From assembly GCA_913046025.1 (NCBI GenBank), contig CAJWRP010000171.1:1-5813 (forward strand): 5,813 bases of DNA. Reading direction: 5' to 3'. The notes under the pieces were generated by a model, which saw only the letters and a list, made by a program, of their open reading frames with translations, was not told the DNA's origin and did not search any database. This stretch comes from an uncultured Chloroflexota bacterium. GTDB taxonomy: Bacteria; Chloroflexota; Dehalococcoidia; SAR202; UBA11138. Shown piece after piece: positions 1 through 5,421 of this stretch (the first letter of the stretch is position 1; the number at the start of each line of letters is the position of its first letter). A program made the position numbers and the translations under genes.

Positions 1-165
1 CCAGCCAGCGCTGTGGTGCTCGCCAATCCAGGCCTCGTCGAAGCCAAGGTAATCCAGCCACTGCACCAGTTCGAGGTCGCGGTCCAGCGCCAGCGTCGGG
101 TTCTCGCCGACTCTGTGAAAGGGCCCCATAAAGATTCCGAACTTCATTCGTTCAGGCAATGTCAT
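1..165 (-). CDS. LLM-class flavin-dependent monooxygenase, N-terminal 55 residues (runs off window)
   Basis: This is the 5' end of a luciferase-like TIM-barrel oxidoreductase that continues beyond position 1. I translated it by hand from the ATG at 165. The start of strand beta-1 reads MKFGIFMGPFHRVGENPTLA (residues 7-26), followed by a helix and then YLGFDEAWIGEHHSAGW at the window edge. The GFDEAW.GEHH block is a hallmark of bacterial-luciferase/limonene-monooxygenase-like proteins that use reduced FMN (or F420) and O2; its His pair lies near the flavin. A Shine-Dalgarno GAGGT (174-178) sits 8 nt before the ATG. A second in-frame ATG at residue 7 would begin exactly at the conserved MKFGIF, so the start could be 18 bp further in, but the ribosome site favours 165. 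The gene has its own predicted promoter (222-250). The fold is secure. The substrate is unknown, though the FHRVGENPTLAL.RDLEL pattern resembles LimB-type monooxygenases. Confidence 0.9.
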   Translation of the reverse strand, partial: MTLPERMKFGIFMGPFHRVGENPTLALDRDLELVQWLDYLGFDEAWIGEHHSAGW

Positions 166-221
166 GACTGTCTACCTCATGTTCGAAAGTGCAGCCGTTC
201 CGGTGTGAACGACTTGTCGGC

Positions 222-250
222 ATTATAGACTTCGCCCAATAGCTGGGCAA
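222..250 (-). promoter_or_regulatory. sigma-70-type promoter for the partial LLM gene
   Basis: Read on the minus strand, a -35 box TTGCCC (245-250, 4/6 to TTGACA) is followed by a 17-bp spacer and a perfect -10 box TATAAT (222-227). The predicted transcription start is near 215, giving a leader of about 50 nt before the ATG at 165. It lies just after the nitroreductase stop codon, so this LLM gene can be transcribed separately from the genes upstream. Confidence 0.6.
234..248. repeat. short inverted repeat overlapping the -35 box
   Basis: GCCCA (234-238) and TGGGC (244-248) are separated by 5 bp. The repeat covers most of the promoter spacer and part of the -35 box. It could be an operator or a weak terminator hairpin for the nitroreductase gene 13 bp upstream. 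There is no following T-run on the minus strand, which argues against an intrinsic terminator. Confidence 0.35.
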
Positions 251-260
251 CTTGGCGATG

Positions 261-779
261 CTAGCCCGTGTATGGCACGCCGAATTTGCCCTGATGCGCC
301 ATCTCGGCCATGGGTTTGCGAGGCACTCCGGTTCCCTTTGGCCTGTCGCCGCGGAAGCCGAAGGGGAGCACTGTAATGAGCTCCATGTTGTCTGGGATTT
401 CCAGAAGTCTCTTGACGGCTTCTTGCTGAGACTGCTCTCGGAAGCCAACGAAGCAGGTGCCCATTCCCTCTGACCACGCCAGAAGCTCCATCTGCTGAAT
501 AGCGCGACCAGCGTCCAGGGCAGGGCGGTTCGTCTCTTCCATGACCATGGCGATGAGCAGAGGCGCGTCGCCGATGAACGGTCCTTGGGTGGCTATCTCA
601 GCCAGTTTCTTTATGGTGTCGGGCTCTGTGATCACAACCAGGTGCCACGGCTGTAGGTTGCTGGAGCTTGGCGACCAGCGCGCCACCTGTACCAGCTTGT
701 GTATAAGCTCGGGCGGCACAGGGTCGGGCTTGAAATTTCGCACAGTTCGCCGTGTTCGAATGCAGTCGTATATGTTCAT
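261..779 (-). CDS. short nitroreductase-family FMN oxidoreductase
   Basis: A 172-residue protein of the NADH oxidase/nitroreductase fold, which as a dimer binds FMN and passes electrons from NAD(P)H to nitro, quinone or enone substrates. Visible family features are: the N-terminal FMN-phosphate motif RTRRTVRNF (residues 8-16); SPSSSNLQPW (36-45), the S..N.QPW flavin-contact motif; the D.GRA.Q.M.L.AW..GMGTCFVGF helix and strand (89-113); and a C-terminal GVPRKP (151-156) where the family often has R.PLEE. The length is typical for the compact subfamily. The ATG at 779 has GGAG (786-789) 6 nt upstream, and the stop is TAG. It lies 109 bp after the asparaginase-like gene and may be the last gene of that transcription unit. 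The intergenic stretch holds a CGGCGT/ACGCCG dyad (792-797/814-819) but no clear promoter. Family assignment is firm. The natural substrate cannot be read from sequence. Confidence 0.93.
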   Translation of the reverse strand: MNIYDCIRTRRTVRNFKPDPVPPELIHKLVQVARWSPSSSNLQPWHLVVITEPDTIKKLAEIATQGPFIGDAPLLIAMVMEETNRPALDAGRAIQQMELLAWSEGMGTCFVGFREQSQQEAVKRLLEIPDNMELITVLPFGFRGDRPKGTGVPRKPMAEMAHQGKFGVPYTG

Positions 780-888
780 TGTCTACTCCATCGGCGTGAG
801 TTATGTCGGCCTAACGCCGGTTACATTAGGTTTCAGTGGGACTCGTTTCGGTCTGACTGGAGTAGCGCAGTTCCCGGAAATCTAAAAT

Positions 889-1905
889 TCAGTAGGTGTA
901 GAAGAAATCCTGCAGCACTGCCTTGTCCTTGGTCACTGCTAGTCCCAGCATGAGAAGAATGCGGGCCTTCTGCGGCGGCAGGTTGTCGCTGACCATAAAG
1001 CCCTGCTCTGTTTTTCGCGGCGTGATGATGACCCGGCCAGCCGTGGAGCGCGATGCTAACACCACTGGGATGCCCTTTTCCACAGCCCGTACTCCGGCCT
1101 CGATAAATGAAGGTGGGAAGGTGCCGCCACCGAAGCCTGCCAGGACCAGCCCATCGCTGCTCGCGTTGGAGGCGGCATCGACTAACATTCCGTCTGCACC
1201 GGCGTAGGCATACACGATGTCCACGCGAGGCAGCGACGTGCGCCCGCTTACGTCGAAGGTCGTGTCCACCGTGTGGCCTCGTGTCGGCTTCCGGTAGATC
1301 ATCACTTGGCCGTCGGAGTCTACGTATCCGAGAAAGCCCAGCTCGTTGGGCCGGAACGTATCCACCCTGTACGTGTTGGACTTCGTGACGTCCCTTCCGC
1401 AGTGAATCTCGTTGTTAAGCACAGTTAGCACGCCGATGCCGGTAGCTCGCGGACTTGATGCCAGACGTATGGCGTCCATCAGGTTAAGGTCAGCATCCGT
1501 GCCCATGGCCGTGGGCGGACGCATCGCGCCTGTTATGACCACGGGCCTCGTCGATTTCACCGTCAGATGTAGGAAGTAGGCCGTCTCCTCCAGGGTCGCT
1601 GTGCCGTGTGTAACGACGACGCCTGCGAGGTCCGGGTCCTCTGCCAGCAAGCCGTTGATCTTGTTGGCCAAGGCAAGCCAGTCGCCAGGACCTATGGCCG
1701 TGCTGCCGACGCTGACCAGGTCCTCCGCGGAGATGTCAGCTATATCGGCGGATTCTGGAATGCGGGCCAAGGACTCGTCTATCGTCAGGTGTCCCCCGAC
1801 CTCTGGGTACAGTATGTAGTCCAAGCGATCGGGGCCCTGCCCCGCGATACTTCCGCCGGTTGCCACTATTTTGATCTTAGGTCTTGTCCCTGATGTGTCT
1901 GGCAT
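889..1905 (-). CDS. asparaginase/glutaminase-family protein with altered catalytic residues
   Basis: 338 residues, the normal length for a bacterial type I/II L-asparaginase, a two-domain cytoplasmic-type enzyme that hydrolyses Asn (or Gln) to the acid plus ammonia. Family landmarks are KIVATGGSIAG (12-22), the VGS substrate-binding strand (66-68), VVVTHGTATLEETAYFL (96-112), GAMRP (126-130) and GRDVTKSNTYRVDTF (170-184). Two key positions differ from the classical enzyme. The nucleophile motif GGTIAG is GGSIAG (Ser19), and HGTD is HGTA, so the second catalytic triad has Thr102 and Lys175 but Ala103 instead of Asp. Both codons (AGT, GCG) are clear in the DNA. Ser can serve as a nucleophile, so the protein may still be an amidohydrolase, perhaps with another substrate. 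No signal peptide is seen. AGGG (1914-1917) lies 8 nt before the ATG. It sits 33 bp after the quinone oxidoreductase gene, so the two are probably cotranscribed. Confidence 0.9.
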   Translation of the reverse strand: MPDTSGTRPKIKIVATGGSIAGQGPDRLDYILYPEVGGHLTIDESLARIPESADIADISAEDLVSVGSTAIGPGDWLALANKINGLLAEDPDLAGVVVTHGTATLEETAYFLHLTVKSTRPVVITGAMRPPTAMGTDADLNLMDAIRLASSPRATGIGVLTVLNNEIHCGRDVTKSNTYRVDTFRPNELGFLGYVDSDGQVMIYRKPTRGHTVDTTFDVSGRTSLPRVDIVYAYAGADGMLVDAASNASSDGLVLAGFGGGTFPPSFIEAGVRAVEKGIPVVLASRSTAGRVIITPRKTEQGFMVSDNLPPQKARILLMLGLAVTKDKAVLQDFFYTY

Positions 1906-1938
1906 GTCAGTATCCCTAAATTAATGGCTGTGGCATTG

Positions 1939-2907
1939 TCACGGTATGAGAAGCAGTTTGCCGGTAGTGAGACGCCCCGCTAGCTGTGTATGCGCGTCGG
2001 CAACCTCGCTCAGCGGGAAGCTACCGTGCATGTGCAGCTTCAATTTGCCGGAAGCGACCCAGCCCAAGACATCACCAGCCCTCTGCTCAAGCTCTTCGCG
2101 AGTAAGCGTGTAGCTAACTAGACCAGGTCTGGTCAAGAACAGCGATTTGGCATTCAAGACAGGGATCGGCACAGGCGGTACCTGACCGCTGGATGCGCCG
2201 AATAGCACCAGGTACCCGCGGTGCTTTAGGCACGCGATGCTCTTGTCAAAGGTGGTCAGGCCGACGGAGTCGTAAGCGACTTCGATTCCCGCGCCGCCTG
2301 TGATCTTGCCAACCTCTTCTTCGAAATCTTGCTCGGTGTACTTGATGATGTGGTCCGCGCCAGCGTTCTTGGCCAACTCGGCCTTGGCGTCGGTGGAGAC
2401 GGTGCCAATCACCGTACCGCCCAGCATTTTGATCATCTGAGTCAGAATCAGCCCAACGCCTCCGGCTGCCGCATGAACCAGCGCCGTGTCGCCTGGCTTG
2501 ATGGGGAAGCTGCTGTGGCAGAGGTAGTGCGCCGTCATGCCTTGCAGCATTATCGCCGCACCGTCCTCAAAACTCAGGCTCTCTGGGAGCTTGACCAGCT
2601 TGTCTGCCGGTGCTGCCACAAGCTCTGCGTAGGAGCCGGGAACTCCCGACCAGGCCACGCGGTCTCCAACAGCAACGCTGGTCACTCCGTCACCCAGAGT
2701 TGTCACCACACCGGCTCCCTCCAGGCCGATCACGGTGGGAAGGGAGGCGGGAGGGTTCACACCAGCCCGGGTATATACGTCGGTGAAATTTACGCCCAAG
2801 GCCTTTGGCTGTACTACGACCTGTCCGGCCTTTGGTGTTGGGTCAGGCAGATCGATGTACTTCATAACCTCTGGTCCGCCGGTCTCCATTATCTGAATCG
2901 CTTTCAT
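1939..2907 (-). CDS. zinc-independent MDR NADPH:quinone oxidoreductase
   Basis: 322 residues of the medium-chain dehydrogenase/reductase superfamily, quinone-oxidoreductase branch (Qor / zeta-crystallin-like). These enzymes transfer hydride from NADPH to quinones or alpha,beta-unsaturated carbonyls. The N-terminal GroES-like domain has GVNFTDVYTRAG (38-49) and IGLEGAGVV (60-68), followed by GDRVAW (81-86). The Rossmann domain has the nucleotide-binding loop HAAAGGVG (145-152), the AGADHIIKY strand (182-190), AYDSVG (211-216) and a C-terminal G.L...GKLLL tail. The structural and catalytic zinc cysteines of alcohol dehydrogenases are absent, as expected for this branch. A strong AGGAG (2918-2922) lies 10 nt before the ATG, and the stop is TGA. 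It is 46 bp after the LLM gene and 33 bp before the asparaginase-family gene, which fits one operon. A long open frame on the opposite strand (2329-2928) is a shadow. Confidence 0.95.
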   Translation of the reverse strand: MKAIQIMETGGPEVMKYIDLPDPTPKAGQVVVQPKALGVNFTDVYTRAGVNPPASLPTVIGLEGAGVVTTLGDGVTSVAVGDRVAWSGVPGSYAELVAAPADKLVKLPESLSFEDGAAIMLQGMTAHYLCHSSFPIKPGDTALVHAAAGGVGLILTQMIKMLGGTVIGTVSTDAKAELAKNAGADHIIKYTEQDFEEEVGKITGGAGIEVAYDSVGLTTFDKSIACLKHRGYLVLFGASSGQVPPVPIPVLNAKSLFLTRPGLVSYTLTREELEQRAGDVLGWVASGKLKLHMHGSFPLSEVADAHTQLAGRLTTGKLLLIP

Positions 2908-2953
2908 TTTTATATCTCTCCTGGGTAGGCATTACTATTCGGATTATTCAAAC

Positions 2954-4024
2954 TTAGCTCGTGGCTTCGATTCCTGCCAACGCCGGTTGAACTTTTTCGG
3001 AAAATAGCCGCATGGAGTCTCTGATCTCTTCGCTGGATATCCTGCCACGTCGGTTGAACTCCAAAATACACTGCTCCATGTGTGGCAACGCCACCTGTAG
3101 TTCGCGGAGCCTTTCTATACAGCCAGCCACGTCGTCGTAAATGCAGTGCTTCTCGGCCTCCTCAAAATCCCATGTTGCCCAACTTCCTGCGCCGCTGGAG
3201 AATTCAGGCCTGGTTGCGCCCACAATCGAGGCCGCTTGCCCGGGTGCCTCGGACAGGATATCGCGTACGCGCCAGTTCTTGCCGGCGATCAACCGGGCCT
3301 TCTCTTTGGTCTCTGCTACGAAAAATGAGATGGCTACATGGGCTGGCTGGTGTTGCCCTAGCCTATGAGGCACCTTGGCGGCATCAAAATCGACCATGCG
3401 CTCAGCCAACTTGGGTGTGGGCTGGATCATGTTGGTGGCGATCATGCCTACGCCGAGCTTGGCAGCGTATGTGAAGGTGCTGTCGCTGTTGGTTGCCAGA
3501 AGTATCGGTGGGTAAGGTTTTTGCACAGGATGTGGAGGCACAGGCAGGTCCTTAGCCGTCCAGTACTTGCCATTGAAGTTTACCCGGTCCTCGGTCCAGG
3601 CCAGGCGAATGAGTTCTGCGGCTTCGGCGACGCGGCCTCGGCTCTCCTCAATAGAAATGTCCGCTGAATGGCCGATGCTTAAGCCTGAAGCTGAGCCCCA
3701 ACGCCCGCCCAGGCACAGGTCCAGCCGGCCGTTCGTCAATATGTCGCAGGTAGCTGCTTGTGTAGCCATGTGGAAGGGATGGTGTAACGGAGCCTGCGCT
3801 GCCAGCGTCCCGAAGCGTATGTACTTGGTGTGCTGCCCGGCGGCTACGGCAACCATAAGTGGATTGGACATCTGGCGGGCGGGATAGAAGGGTGACTCTG
3901 CCAGCCAGGCCGTGTCGAATCCTAATTCCTCGGCTAGAACGATCTCCTCAACAGTCTGCCAGTGCCGACGTTGCACTGTCTCGCCCTCTGATCCTGGCAC
4001 TTGCCAGAAAGCTCCAAATCTCAA
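2954..4024 (-). CDS. LLM-class flavin-dependent oxidoreductase, TTG start
   Basis: A 356-residue luciferase-like TIM-barrel protein, probably an FMN- or F420-dependent monooxygenase or dehydrogenase. I start it at the TTG at 4024, because the protein then opens directly with the family's first strand (L/MRFGAFW) and a GGAG (4033-4036) lies 8 nt upstream. The frame stays open 14 codons further to another TTG at 4066, which adds residues the family does not normally have. Landmarks are EELGFDTAWLAESPF (32-46), the YIRFGTLA strand (68-75), GRLDLCLGGRWGS (99-111), the VNFNGKYW motif (148-155) and PVQKPYPPILLATNS (166-180), which is highly characteristic of LLM proteins. Where many relatives, including the partial gene at 1-165, have EHH, this one has AES, so the flavin-side His is missing. 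It heads the tight run with the quinone oxidoreductase 46 bp downstream. Family is firm, substrate unknown. Confidence 0.92.
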   Translation of the reverse strand: MRFGAFWQVPGSEGETVQRRHWQTVEEIVLAEELGFDTAWLAESPFYPARQMSNPLMVAVAAGQHTKYIRFGTLAAQAPLHHPFHMATQAATCDILTNGRLDLCLGGRWGSASGLSIGHSADISIEESRGRVAEAAELIRLAWTEDRVNFNGKYWTAKDLPVPPHPVQKPYPPILLATNSDSTFTYAAKLGVGMIATNMIQPTPKLAERMVDFDAAKVPHRLGQHQPAHVAISFFVAETKEKARLIAGKNWRVRDILSEAPGQAASIVGATRPEFSSGAGSWATWDFEEAEKHCIYDDVAGCIERLRELQVALPHMEQCILEFNRRGRISSEEIRDSMRLFSEKVQPALAGIEATS

Positions 4025-4032
4025 TTTTCTCG

Positions 4033-4036
4033 CTCC
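4033..4036 (-). promoter_or_regulatory. ribosome-binding site that fixes the TTG start of the LLM gene
   Basis: GGAG on the minus strand, 8 nt before the TTG at 4024. It lies inside the 14-codon upstream extension of the frame, which would make no sense if translation began at the TTG at 4066. No comparable site precedes 4066. Confidence 0.65.
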
Positions 4037-4120
4037 GTTTTTTTCGTATTGTAAGGGTACCAGCAAAACTACTGCTGTCTAAAGGGCCACTCTCAATCCC
4101 TTAGCGGTCCACTTGTCGAC

Positions 4121-4200
4121 TAAATAGGCCGTAGAAACCTGCACTAAAGAGACTAGATTAACAACAAGCACCGTACGGCCAGCCTGGTTCACTGGTCTTG
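4121..4200. repeat. 80-bp tandem element, copy A
   Basis: The first of two directly adjacent 80-bp units, matching 4201-4280 at 56 of 80 positions by hand count with no gaps. Fully or nearly conserved blocks are GTAGAAACCT (4131-4140), AGATTA (4155-4160), TACGGCCAGC (4174-4183), TGGTTC (4185-4190) and GGTCTT (4194-4199). In plus-strand RNA, GGCCGTA (4127-4133) pairs perfectly with TACGGCC (4174-4180). A second stem can form between 4148-4156 and 4184-4193, with a bulge, one mismatch and one G-U pair. The stems cross, as in an H-type pseudoknot. Confidence 0.75.
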
Positions 4201-4280
4201 CAAAAAGGCTGTAGAAACCTCATTTAGGCGACCAAGATTAAATACAAGTTTCATACGGCCAGCTTGGTTCGCCGGTCTTA
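4201..4280. repeat. 80-bp tandem element, copy B
   Basis: The second unit, directly abutting copy A, with conserved blocks at identical offsets (for example GTAGAAACCT at 4211-4220). The same two crossing stems are possible. GGCTGTA (4207-4213) pairs with TACGGCC (4254-4260) through one U-G pair in plus-strand RNA. GGCGACCAAG (4227-4236) pairs over 10 bp with 4263-4273, with a single bulged T at 4268. The arm sequences differ from copy A yet still pair, which suggests the structure matters. The U-G pairs would be C-A mismatches on the minus strand, so a plus-strand transcript fits slightly better. I recognise no known RNA family in it. Confidence 0.75.
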
Positions 4281-4366
4281 CAAAATTAGCATTTTCGAAC
4301 CTAATGACTAGCCTCGGCTAGACCATAACTTGCGTCAGGCTAAGTTGCTCTGCCCGCTATTCAAAA
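4281..4366. repeat. possible decayed third copy of the 80-bp element
   Basis: It begins with CAAAA exactly one period after copy B. It shows matching landmarks displaced by 80-82 bp: AACCT ending at 4302, an AGGCT-A block around 4337-4342, TTG, TGCC, and a closing CAAAA at 4362-4366. Identity over the best 26-bp part is only about half, so this may be chance. TTAGC (4286-4290) can pair with GCTAA (4339-4343), close to where the first stem of copies A and B lies. Confidence 0.3.
4308..4321. repeat. perfect inverted repeat downstream of the PAL-like gene
   Basis: CTAGCC and GGCTAG are separated by two bases, so in RNA this is a 5-bp stem with a CTCG (plus) or CGAG (minus) tetraloop. It lies 45 nt past the TAG of the PAL-like gene. 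It may weakly terminate or protect that transcript, but no T-run follows on either strand. Confidence 0.4.
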
Positions 4367-5230
4367 CTAAAGCTTTTGGAACTTTGTTACGCGTTGGCCT
4401 TGGCCAATTTCTGTCACGTATATGCTGCCCTGAGAGTCTACGCAGATACCGTGGCCACCAAGTAGCGTTCCAGGCGCCGGGTCGTTGCAGCTCCAGCGGG
4501 TGATCAGGTTGTGGTCGAGATCCCATAGACTTACGCCGCCTTCGGGACCGGACTCGATAACGTGGACAATGTCATCTAAGAAGTAGACATCGCCTGGGCG
4601 CACCACGTCGGTCCATTCCTCAATGAAATTGCCATCAACGTCGAAAATCTGAATACGGTCGTTTTCCCTGTCGCATATGAATATTCGGCTTCTGCTATCT
4701 ACCCAGATGTTGTGAAGCAGTGCGAATTCACCTGGGCCGGTGCCCTCCTTGCCCCACGAATTCAGCAATTTGCCCTCGGAGTCAAACCGATGCACGCGGT
4801 GACCTCCGTAGCCGTCTGAAACGAACATGTCCCCGTTGGGGGCGTAGGCCAGACCCGACGGCATGTTGAACGGCATTCCCTGGAAAGAGGGCGATGGAGC
4901 CAGCTTTTCGCCGAGCCTGCGAAGTTCCTGTCCTCCAGGCGTGTACTCGACAGCTATGTGAAAGTCACGGTCGACTAGCCATATGTTTTGGTTAGGGGCA
5001 ATGTAAATGCCGTGAGGGTTTGCTGAGAAGGTCCCTTCGCCCCACGAGGAGATGAAGTTTCCATCCGTGTCCCAAATAGTCAGCGGATGTAGACCCCGGC
5101 TGAAAATATGTACCTCGTCGTTGGCATTTACAGCGCCGTCAGAACACAGACCAATCTCCCAATGCTTGGGAAGATTCGGCCATGAGGGCACTAGCTCATA
5201 CCTGTAATCACCGGAACCAACGGTTGCCAT
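4367..5230 (-). CDS. NHL-repeat beta-propeller, PAL-like (peptidyl-alpha-hydroxyglycine amidating lyase family)
   Basis: 287 residues with successive NHL-type blades: NPHGIYIAPNQNIWLVD (71-87), MPSGLAYAPNGDMFVSDGYG (123-142), LLHNIWVDSRSRIFICDREN (171-190) and GGHGICVDSQGSIYVTE (258-274). In animal PAL, which splits peptidyl-hydroxyglycine into peptide amide and glyoxylate, zinc is held by three His, with an Arg and a Tyr in the active site. The matching residues here appear to be His73, His173, His260, Arg45 (FSRG) and Tyr141 (DGYG). The Met found two residues before the last His in rat PAL is Gly258 here. No signal peptide or membrane segment is seen, so the protein is probably cytoplasmic, unlike secreted PAL. 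AAGGAG (5238-5243) lies 7 nt before the ATG. Upstream are a promoter and a long stem-loop. The propeller is certain. True lyase activity is a guess, since many bacterial homologues have no known reaction. Confidence 0.88.
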   Translation of the reverse strand: MATVGSGDYRYELVPSWPNLPKHWEIGLCSDGAVNANDEVHIFSRGLHPLTIWDTDGNFISSWGEGTFSANPHGIYIAPNQNIWLVDRDFHIAVEYTPGGQELRRLGEKLAPSPSFQGMPFNMPSGLAYAPNGDMFVSDGYGGHRVHRFDSEGKLLNSWGKEGTGPGEFALLHNIWVDSRSRIFICDRENDRIQIFDVDGNFIEEWTDVVRPGDVYFLDDIVHVIESGPEGGVSLWDLDHNLITRWSCNDPAPGTLLGGHGICVDSQGSIYVTEIGQGQRVTKFQKL

Positions 5231-5263
5231 AGTATCACTCCTTGCGGGTCATTAGACTGGGGG

Positions 5264-5310
5264 AGCTGCTTGTTTTATGAGATGGCTTCGAGCCATTTCA
5301 TAACGCAGCT
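5264..5310. repeat. long imperfect stem-loop in the leader of the PAL-like gene
   Basis: AGCTGC (5264-5269) pairs with GCAGCT (5305-5310). After an asymmetric internal loop (5 nt against 1 nt), a 13-base arm (5275-5287) pairs with 5291-5303 around a 3-base loop, TCG. Only one of those 13 positions is not Watson-Crick. If transcription starts near 5318, this hairpin forms almost at the 5' end of the mRNA and ends 21 nt before the ribosome site. No T-run follows, so it is not a typical intrinsic terminator. A 5' stabilising hairpin, a regulatory leader or a DNA-level operator are all possible. Confidence 0.7.
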
Positions 5311-5324
5311 TCGATAGGGCCAAC

Positions 5325-5352
5325 AATATACCAAAAGGCCTTGTGGTGGCAA
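5325..5352 (-). promoter_or_regulatory. sigma-70-type promoter for the PAL-like gene
   Basis: On the minus strand the -35 box is TTGCCA (5347-5352, 5/6 to TTGACA), the spacer is 16 bp, and the -10 box is TATATT (5325-5330, 5/6 to TATAAT). The predicted start near 5318 gives a leader of about 88 nt that contains the long stem-loop. This is the best two-box match found upstream of this gene. Confidence 0.6.
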
Positions 5353-5421
5353 CTCGATTGGCTTATGAGATTCCTTAGAGCATATCCTTGTTGTGATGCC
5401 CCAAATGACACCCGGCTGGGC

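Larger units (their letters stand above)
4025..4366. other. 342-bp non-coding region between PAL-like and LLM genes
   Basis: No convincing gene occurs on either strand. The stretch is AT-richer than its flanks and holds an 80-bp tandem repeat (4121-4280), a weaker third copy up to 4366 and a small perfect hairpin (4308-4321). It must contain the promoter of the LLM-quinone reductase-asparaginase run unless that run is read through from the PAL-like gene. The best -10 candidate on the minus strand is TACAAT, ending about 20 nt before the LLM ribosome site, but no well-spaced -35 accompanies it, so I do not call a promoter. Confidence 0.6.

Noticed and set aside
792..819. Terminator hairpin after the asparaginase-family gene
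   Set aside because: Only a 6-bp stem with a 16-base loop and no T-run. It lies beside the nitroreductase ribosome site, and may be chance.
871..879. TTCC-C-GGAA palindrome as an operator
   Set aside because: It is short, occurs once, and is not positioned against any promoter I can identify.
541..953. Plus-strand frames over the nitroreductase start and the following gap
   Set aside because: They overlap the strongly supported nitroreductase and asparaginase-like genes, lack motifs and look like antisense shadows.
2329..2928. 199-codon open frame on the plus strand
   Set aside because: It lies wholly opposite the quinone oxidoreductase, which has clear family motifs and a ribosome site. 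The plus-strand translation has no recognisable domain and a skewed, low-complexity composition.
4121..4280. Tandem tRNA genes
   Set aside because: The unit length is near tRNA size and GGTTC occurs, but no acceptor stem, anticodon arm or T arm can be drawn in either copy or strand.
4121..4366. CRISPR array
   Set aside because: The repeat period is 80 bp, with variation throughout each unit. There is no short identical repeat separated by unique spacers, and no cas genes.
4335..4526. 63-codon minus-strand frame at the 3' end of the PAL-like gene
   Set aside because: It overlaps the conserved last NHL blade of the PAL-like protein in another frame and has no ribosome site or motif.
5264..5310. 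Rho-independent terminator
   Set aside because: The stem is strong, but no T-run follows on either strand, and the hairpin sits downstream of a good promoter and close to a ribosome site.
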